A stretch of 9,901 nt of DNA, from NCBI GenBank assembly GCA_030606635.1, contig JAUWGA010000057.1, positions 1 through 9,901 of the forward strand. Reading direction: 5' to 3'. The position numbers and the translations under genes are program-made. Numbering within the stretch: position 1 is the stretch's first letter; the number at the start of each line of letters is the position of its first letter. The notes below the pieces were generated by a model. That model ran no database searches. It was not told where the DNA came from and saw nothing but the letters and a program-made list of their open reading frames with translations. Source of the stretch: Methanosarcinales archaeon. GTDB lineage: Archaea; Halobacteriota; Methanosarcinia; Methanosarcinales; Methanogasteraceae. Shown here piece by piece: positions 6,605 through 9,901 of this stretch.

Positions 6605-6677
6605 TGTTAGTTATGGCTATCTCTGATGTTTGCACGTAGCCTGCGGGTGAGATTCGTGTTTTTCTGCAAAAAAATTA

Positions 6678-6736
6678 ACCGCAGATGGCGTAAGAGTTTT
6701 TCACCAGTCTCTGCGAACTCTTGCGACCTCTGCGGT
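6678..6736. repeat. Imperfect inverted repeat, 21-bp arms
   Basis: The left arm 6678-6698 (ACCGCAGATGGCGTAAGAGTT) pairs with the right arm 6716-6736 at 18 of 21 positions, around a 17-base loop. The loop itself carries another TCTCTGCG. The CTCTGCG...CTCTTGCG...CTCTGCGG phrase resembles dispersed GC-type repeats seen in many archaeal and bacterial genomes. It lies 39 bp after the Cys-peptide stop and could also act as a transcript end. Copy number in the genome cannot be judged here. Confidence 0.6.
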
Positions 6737-6774
6737 GAGTAGATACAAAGTTTGCGATTGCATTCCCTGTTATC

Positions 6775-6870
6775 TCAAGCGGGTTTCTCACTCTTCTCAT
6801 CAACCTCTTCACCCGCCGCCTGCTCCTTGCATCTGCAATGAGCGCATCCCCCGCTGCATTCACAATCCAT
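6775..6870 (-). CDS. 31-residue Cys-rich peptide in its own iron-type unit
   Basis: ATG 6868-6870 gives MDCECSGGCAHCRCKEQAAG and an acidic tail (EEVDEKSEKPA) to TGA 6775-6777. Five Cys lie in 14 residues as C3-x-C5-x3-C9-x2-C12-x-C14, plus His11, a spacing suited to binding Fe, Zn or an Fe-S cluster. Evidence that it is a gene: a perfect ribosome site AGGAGGTG (plus-strand 6878-6885) 7 bases before the ATG, and the same bipartite promoter module as feoA1 40 bp upstream. The Cys pattern echoes the FeoC-like protein of the feo operon (C-x-C-x5-C-x2-C-x-C). The longer frame 6675-6863 on this strand has no ribosome site and no similarity. No family is recognised. Confidence 0.68.
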   Translation of the reverse strand: MDCECSGGCAHCRCKEQAAGEEVDEKSEKPA

Positions 6871-6909
6871 GATAATTCACCTCCTTTTGTGTTTTAGAAT
6901 AGTATGATG

Positions 6910-6963
6910 TTAGGTATGGAAATAAGTTACCCTAAAAAAGATAAGTTTAGTGTAAAAACCTAA
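6910..6963 (-). promoter_or_regulatory. Bipartite iron-type promoter/operator of the Cys peptide
   Basis: Core unit 6910-6935: gene direction TTAGGG-TAAC-TTATTT-CCAT-ACCTAA. After the same 5-bp gap comes outer unit 6941-6963, with an intact TTAGG arm and a decayed second arm (CTTAT). This is the weakest outer unit of the five. The core ends 40 bp before the ATG at 6870. Confidence 0.75.
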
Positions 6964-7062
6964 AACACCATTCGCATGATCGATCGAGACGACGACCGCC
7001 CTGCTCTCCTTTGCCGCCATTGCGCCAAGATCGAACAGGGGCGGTCATGGCATTGACACGAT
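6964..7062 (-). other. Gap with an unplaced coding-like fragment
   Basis: No gene is supported. On the minus strand one frame reads LGAMAAKESRAVVVSIDHAN, with protein-like composition and GC-rich third positions, then runs into the outer promoter unit of the Cys peptide. It looks like the cut end of an unrelated gene, but I could not name the family. Confidence 0.25.
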
Positions 7063-7215
7063 CTATGTGGCACCTACTGCCGCCTGCAGAATCATGAGTG
7101 CGTCAACCGATGTGAGTTCACAGTCTCCATTCATGTCACCCAGCATTCGACCGATGCCCTGCTGGTTTACCCAGTGTCCGGCAGGAGTATCTGGCTCTTT
7201 GTCCCATGCTTGATG
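7063..7215 (-). pseudogene. Dockerin-like C-terminal remnant
   Basis: Fifty codons to TAG 7063-7065 end in GDMNGDCELTSVDALMILQA, a calcium-binding dockerin type I half (D-x-N-x-D-G-x-x-x-x-x-D). Such tails close many secreted or cell-surface proteins of methanogens and ANME archaea. The usual Gly after the third Asp is Cys here. Upstream WDKEPDTPAGHWVNQQGIG is in the same frame, but a TGA blocks the frame soon before it and no start codon or signal peptide is seen. It is therefore the tail of a lost larger gene. The adjoining frame 7167-7451 overlaps it in another phase. Confidence 0.65.
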
Positions 7216-7451
7216 TCTCCCCTGTATTCTTCAAATCGATCCTTCAGTATCTTATCCAGCTGTTTGGATGTTTTGTTCTGGGTGCCACATGCCTGAACAA
7301 GGATCCCATGCATCTCATAAGCCGTGATTCCGTCCTGACTCAGTTTCAGTTTCTTGAAAATCGCACCGTTCCTTTTCATCAAATGACAGTCCAATGATTG
7401 TACATACCGTTTGATTCTTAAATTCCCATATCTTTCTTTCTGACACGACAC
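7167..7451 (-). CDS. Doubtful hypothetical protein, possibly part of decayed gene
   Basis: An open frame of 94 codons from GTG 7451, or 70 from ATG 7379 (MKRNGAIFKKLKLSQDGITA). The middle (AYEMHGILVQACGTQNKTSK, then QLDKILKDRFEEYRGD) looks helical and protein-like, but I know no family. Its last ~16 codons overlap the dockerin-like remnant in another frame, so the natural protein probably read through a now-shifted junction. No iron-type promoter precedes it; a strong hairpin separates it from the triple-FeoA gene upstream. It may be a pseudogene. Confidence 0.35.
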   Translation of the reverse strand: MSCQKERYGNLRIKRYVQSLDCHLMKRNGAIFKKLKLSQDGITAYEMHGILVQACGTQNKTSKQLDKILKDRFEEYRGDIKHGTKSQILLPDTG

Positions 7452-7469
7452 ATTCCCCCTAAAGTATTT

Positions 7470-7492
7470 GAGCCCGATTCATCATCGGGCTC
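7470..7492 (-). terminator. Hairpin after the triple-FeoA gene
   Basis: A perfect 9-bp stem (GAGCCCGAT / ATCGGGCTC) with a 5-base loop, starting 8 bases after the stop of the triple-FeoA gene. A short run (AAATACTTTA) rather than a T-tract follows, so it may stabilise the transcript end instead of acting as a classical terminator. Confidence 0.6.
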
Positions 7493-7500
7493 GTGTTCAT

Positions 7501-8208
7501 CTACTCGACCAGCACCTTTTCAGCCAGACCGTGACCGATGGTGATCAACTGCTCCCCCATCTTTGCAAGTATGTAGGTGCCTCTTCTGGGAGTCGGCGCT
7601 GGCGTTTCTCTTCTGAGCAGGGTGATCTCAGCGCCCTCATTGAGTCCGAGCTCTCCAAACTTCTCTTTGATATGAGTTCCACCAACGATCCGCTCTACCG
7701 TAGCGTTTTCACCCTCTTTCAGGTAGTTGATCTGGGTGGATTTCCCATCCTTGATCACAAATACCTTCGATGCCTGACCTTCACCCATCCTCATCTCCGC
7801 ACCCTCGACCGCAAACACCATGGTGCGGTCTGGGACATGACGCAGGAATGCGAGTTCGCTTCCTTTCACGATGCCATATTCGGAAAGAAAACCTTCGAAA
7901 TCCTTTCCACCTTCGATTGACCTGATGGTTCCTCTGTCTTCTTCCTCCAGTCTCAGCAGCGGGAGTACCTCCCCCTCCTTCTCCACATAGATCTTATCAG
8001 CCCATCCGCGGGCTATGATCGCCTCCTGATCACCCACTGTTAGGGAGATCGGTCCCCAGTGCACATGCACTGGCTCGGTTGCCACCACATCGAGTTCGAC
8101 TCCTTCTTTCACGCCAAGCTCCTCAAGGTGCTGTTTGATATCCAGACCGCCTGTAATCTCCTTAACGACCACAGTGGTTTCAGGCTCCACGTCTTTCAAT
8201 GATTTCAT
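7501..8208 (-). CDS. Protein of three tandem FeoA domains
   Basis: A 235-residue soluble protein made of three FeoA (SH3-like) domains at about 1-78, 80-155 and 158-235. Each shows an opening L/x-x-G-x-x-x-V-x-x-I-x-GG, a middle LxELGxxxG (or YGIVKG) and a closing strand ending in A-x-K(I/V)xV: ARGWADKIYV, EGQASKVFV and GHGLAEKVLV. FeoA normally is one ~75-residue domain, so a triple repeat may bridge several FeoB units or act as an iron-responsive scaffold; neither is proven. Start: ATG 8206-8208 has the ribosome site AGGAGG (plus-strand 8217-8222), whereas the longer frame to 8256 would swallow it and add a non-FeoA Lys-rich stretch. The bipartite promoter lies 58 bp upstream. Confidence 0.93.
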   Translation of the reverse strand: MKSLKDVEPETTVVVKEITGGLDIKQHLEELGVKEGVELDVVATEPVHVHWGPISLTVGDQEAIIARGWADKIYVEKEGEVLPLLRLEEEDRGTIRSIEGGKDFEGFLSEYGIVKGSELAFLRHVPDRTMVFAVEGAEMRMGEGQASKVFVIKDGKSTQINYLKEGENATVERIVGGTHIKEKFGELGLNEGAEITLLRRETPAPTPRRGTYILAKMGEQLITIGHGLAEKVLVE

Positions 8209-8249
8209 TTTATATACCTCCTTTTTGGATTTATTGACCTTGCGGGTCT

Positions 8250-8264
8250 GATCCATGATGGATC
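8250..8264. repeat. Perfect 15-bp palindrome in a 5' leader
   Basis: GATCCAT-g-ATGGATC lies one base from the core promoter unit of the triple-FeoA gene, in the expected 5' leader or start-site region. It could be a second protein site or a small hairpin; chance is not excluded. Confidence 0.4.
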
Positions 8265-8265
8265 G

Positions 8266-8320
8266 TTAGGTATGCAAATAACCTTCCCTAATAAAATTAG
8301 GTTTATTCAAAAAAACCGAA
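8266..8320 (-). promoter_or_regulatory. Bipartite iron-type promoter/operator of the triple-FeoA gene
   Basis: Core unit 8266-8291: gene direction TTAGGG-AAGG-TTATTT-GCAT-ACCTAA. Gap 5 bp; outer unit 8297-8320 reads TTCGG...CCTAA in gene direction. The stop codon and last codons of the upstream DUF3793 gene lie inside the outer unit. Confidence 0.78.
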
Positions 8321-8870
8321 TCCCCCTGATGAGGTTAAGAGGATCCTCTCCTGAAAAGAGCCGCCTGGTTATCAGGTTCCTTGCACGACGGTATTCGTTC
8401 ATTCTTTTTTCGGATGCTGAAGGGTCTCCATATACCCGCCACATGCCGCACTTTGTATTCCGGAGGGAATTGAGTCCCATAAACCCTTTAACATCCTTCA
8501 ATGGAATGCCTAAGAATATCCCGATCTCCGGAGGGCACCTGCCTGTGGCATATCTCTGTTTGAGCATGTTCAATGCATGGTCGATGGAATCGGACTCATA
8601 TCCGCATCCGAACAGGAATTTATTCACTGATTCGTCTCTCAGCAGTTCGTTCAACCGATTTTGATCGAAGAATAGGACGATTGCATTTCTATCTGTCCTT
8701 TTCAGCTCATAATAATCGATTTCAGATCCGATAAAAATATCTGCCCTGTGACGATCCCATGCATCCAGCAGCCCGCCATTGTCATTGGAGATGTTCATCA
8801 GTGTTGCTGGTTTCCTGCCTGCAATGGTGGCTGCGATGCACCTCGCGATTCTGTGAGCCAGATACTTCAT
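8307..8870 (-). CDS. DUF3793 family protein
   Basis: A 187-residue soluble protein. It shows the landmarks I associate with DUF3793: an N-terminal AGRKPATL (17-24), PPEIGIFLGIPLKDVKGFM (113-131), CGMWRVYGD (141-149) and a basic RRARNLITRRL helix near the end. The function of the family is unknown; from memory its genes often stand beside flavodoxin and Feo genes in anaerobes, as here. An AGGTGAT ribosome site (plus-strand 8875-8881) precedes ATG 8868-8870. It has both the bipartite promoter and an extra tight TTAGG-N4-CCTAA box in its leader, so it should be the most tightly iron-controlled gene of the window. It is divergent from flavodoxin. Cys11, Cys89, Cys112 and Cys141 are scattered and do not form a known cluster. 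Confidence 0.88.
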   Translation of the reverse strand: MKYLAHRIARCIAATIAGRKPATLMNISNDNGGLLDAWDRHRADIFIGSEIDYYELKRTDRNAIVLFFDQNRLNELLRDESVNKFLFGCGYESDSIDHALNMLKQRYATGRCPPEIGIFLGIPLKDVKGFMGLNSLRNTKCGMWRVYGDPSASEKRMNEYRRARNLITRRLFSGEDPLNLIRGIRFF

Positions 8871-8883
8871 ATCATCACCTGTT

Positions 8884-8897
8884 TTAGGTTATCCTAA
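8884..8897 (-). promoter_or_regulatory. Proximal DtxR-type box before DUF3793
   Basis: TTAGG-TTAT-CCTAA: perfect 5-bp arms 4 bp apart, the spacing of the central part of known DtxR/IdeR boxes and of the site before the DtxR gene here. It lies 14-27 bp before the ATG, next to the ribosome site, where bound repressor would block transcript start or elongation. Confidence 0.7.
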
Positions 8898-8911
8898 TTC
8901 ATGTTTATCAT

Positions 8912-8966
8912 TTAGGTACATAAATAATCTGCCCTAAAAAGATTTGGTTGTGGATAAAAAACCGAA
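8912..8966 (-). promoter_or_regulatory. Bipartite iron-type promoter/operator of DUF3793
   Basis: Core unit 8912-8937: gene direction TTAGGG-CAGA-TTATTT-ATGT-ACCTAA. Gap 5 bp; outer unit 8943-8966 (TTCGG...CCAAA in gene direction). It abuts the flavodoxin promoter module with again 5 bp between the outer units. Confidence 0.78.
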
Positions 8967-8971
8967 TAAAG

Positions 8972-9025
8972 TTAGGATTTTGCATTTTTTCTAATTTTGT
9001 TAGGGTTTAGTATTTATCTACCTAA
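8972..9025 (+). promoter_or_regulatory. Bipartite iron-type promoter/operator of flavodoxin
   Basis: The only copy on the plus strand, and it points at the only plus-strand gene of the regulon. Outer unit 8972-8994 has TTAGG and CTAA arms; after 5 bp comes core unit 9000-9025, TTAGGG-TTTA-GTATTT-ATCT-ACCTAA. The core ends 60 bp before the flavodoxin ATG. That orientation follows the gene argues for a promoter element and not a random repeat. Confidence 0.8.
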
Positions 9026-9085
9026 TTACTATACACATCTTCAATCTCTATCCAAAATATCCGAAAGTACATGGAGGAATAAACA

Positions 9086-9529
9086 ATGGCAAAGGTAGTT
9101 CTGGTATATGGTTCGACCACAGGAAACACAGAAGCGCTCTCCGAGCATGTGGCAGCAGGTCTCAAGCAGGCTGGTGCGGATGTCACGGTGAAGAATGTGA
9201 CAGATGCAAGCGTCGGTGAACTCGCCGGGTATGATGCGGTCGTATTTGGTTGCTCTACATGGGGCGCTGGCGAATTGCAGGATGATTTCATCGAGTTCCA
9301 CGATGAGATGGACGGCGCATCCCTGGAAGGCAAGAAGGCAGCGGTTTTCGGTCCTGGCGATAGCGATGATTATCCTGACACGTTCTGCGAGGCAGTGGAC
9401 ATTCTCGAGGATGCGCTAAAGAATAGCGGTGCCGAGATCGTTGCCGAGAGTTTTAAGGTCGATGGAGATGTTGAACCTGCATTCGGGGATGCCGAAGCAT
9501 GGGGCTCAAGAGTTGCCGAAGCGCTCTAA
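9086..9529 (+). CDS. Flavodoxin (short-chain)
   Basis: A 147-residue FMN-binding electron carrier that typically replaces ferredoxin when iron is short. The phosphate loop STTGNT is at 10-15 after the first strand VVLVYG, the 50s loop GCSTWGAGELQDD (55-67) carries Trp59 that should stack on FMN, and the 90s loop GPGDSDDYPDTFC (89-101) has Tyr96 in place for the other face. Asp and Glu are abundant, as is usual for flavodoxins. A GGAGG ribosome site lies 9 bases before ATG 9086. Its promoter module matches that of the feo operon, which fits a switch to flavodoxin under iron starvation. Confidence 0.95.
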   Translation: MAKVVLVYGSTTGNTEALSEHVAAGLKQAGADVTVKNVTDASVGELAGYDAVVFGCSTWGAGELQDDFIEFHDEMDGASLEGKKAAVFGPGDSDDYPDTFCEAVDILEDALKNSGAEIVAESFKVDGDVEPAFGDAEAWGSRVAEAL

Positions 9530-9539
9530 CCCGCCTCGA

Positions 9540-9560
9540 CTCTCTTTTTATTTTTTAATA
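9540..9560 (+). terminator. T-rich end after flavodoxin
   Basis: Two T-runs (ctctttttattttttaata) start 11 bases after the flavodoxin stop without a hairpin before them, the form of many archaeal terminators. The gene on the other strand converges on this stretch. Confidence 0.55.
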
Positions 9561-9592
9561 TTTAATTAATTTTGAACCAGAAGCAGCTTCGG

Positions 9593-9901
9593 CTATGCTC
9601 CCGCATCCGGTTTCAGTGTCGGAAAGGAGAGGATGTGCATGCTGACGCATATCGCAATCAGGATCAGCACAACCTTGCCGATGAAAGACGGAACCACAAA
9701 GGCAGCTGAATACCCCATCGTCAGGATTAAAAACGCAATCGACAGGATCTTTGCCTTCATCGGAATCCCTCTCCCTTCGTGCCAGTTTCTGATGTATTCT
9801 CCAAACCAGCGGTTGGTCAGGAGCCAGCGGTACCCCCGCTCCGAACTTCTGGCATAGCACACCGCGGCAAGCATGAGAAACGGAGTGGTCGGCAGGAGCG
9901 G
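9593..9901 (-). CDS. DUF454/YbaN-family inner membrane protein, C-terminal part (5' end outside window)
   Basis: The frame is open from the right edge (PLLPTTPF at the edge) to TAG 9593-9595, 102 residues. The block PLLPTTPFLMLAAVCYARSS, then WLLTNRWFGEYIRNWHEGRG, then IPMKAKILSI is characteristic of the small DUF454/YbaN membrane proteins, followed by two hydrophobic stretches (ILSIAFLILTMGYSAAFVV and GKVVLILIAICVSMHIL). The function of the family is not established. It is convergent with flavodoxin, and its promoter is outside the window, so its link to iron cannot be tested here. Confidence 0.87.
   Translation of the reverse strand, partial: PLLPTTPFLMLAAVCYARSSERGYRWLLTNRWFGEYIRNWHEGRGIPMKAKILSIAFLILTMGYSAAFVVPSFIGKVVLILIAICVSMHILSFPTLKPDAGA

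Noticed and set aside
6675..6863. 62-codon minus-strand frame overlapping the Cys peptide
   Set aside because: It has no ribosome site of its own and runs through the inverted repeat; the Cys-peptide frame has the ribosome site and a meaningful residue pattern.
7468..7920. 150-codon plus-strand frame opposite the triple-FeoA gene
   Set aside because: It is antisense to a clear three-domain gene and shows no family features.
9000..9025. TTAGG/CCTAA repeats as a CRISPR array or telomere-like repeat
   Set aside because: The units are inverted-arm sites at promoters with fixed inner TATTT, not direct repeats with spacers, and their orientation follows the genes.

Overview
The window most likely comes from a euryarchaeon of the methanogen/ANME type. 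This rests on the style of the TrpB and Feo proteins, a DtxR-type iron regulator with a mixed metal site, T-rich stretches after genes, TATA-like cores in the promoters and a dockerin-like tail. The assignment is an inference, because no rRNA or tRNA is present. The chromosome background is moderately GC-rich, and one gene (551-2404) is clearly more AT-rich.

Left part (1-2610): the C-terminal third of tryptophan synthase beta (trpB) is followed by an AT-rich gene for a membrane-anchored P-loop NTPase with seven TPRs. After it comes a short, frameshifted and truncated piece of trpA. The simplest reading is that a trpBA pair was interrupted by the NTPase-TPR gene and trpA then decayed.

Centre (2611-6213, minus strand): a compact ferrous-iron uptake operon reads feoA1 - feoA2 - feoB G-domain - feoB permease - small membrane protein - FeoC-like winged helix with a Cys cluster. 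Almost every junction is an ATGA overlap or a gap of a few bases. Directly downstream lies a DtxR-family repressor gene with its own palindromic operator.

Right part (6210-9901): gene remnants (trpB 5' end, a possible methyltransferase, a dockerin tail) alternate with short iron-related units. These are a 31-residue Cys-rich peptide, a protein of three tandem FeoA domains, a DUF3793 protein and, divergently, a flavodoxin. A DUF454/YbaN-type membrane protein enters from the right edge.

The unifying signal is a promoter/operator module repeated five times: upstream of feoA1, the Cys peptide, the triple-FeoA gene, DUF3793 and flavodoxin. Each has a 26-bp core (gene direction TTAGGG-N4-KTATTT-N4-ACCTAA; 17 positions identical in all five) and, exactly 5 bp further upstream, a 23-24-bp outer unit with TTAGG/CCTAA-like arms. 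Tighter TTAGG-N4-CCTA sites lie before the DtxR gene and before DUF3793. The window therefore looks like one local iron-starvation regulon: take up Fe(II), replace ferredoxin by flavodoxin, and express several small accessory proteins of unknown role.
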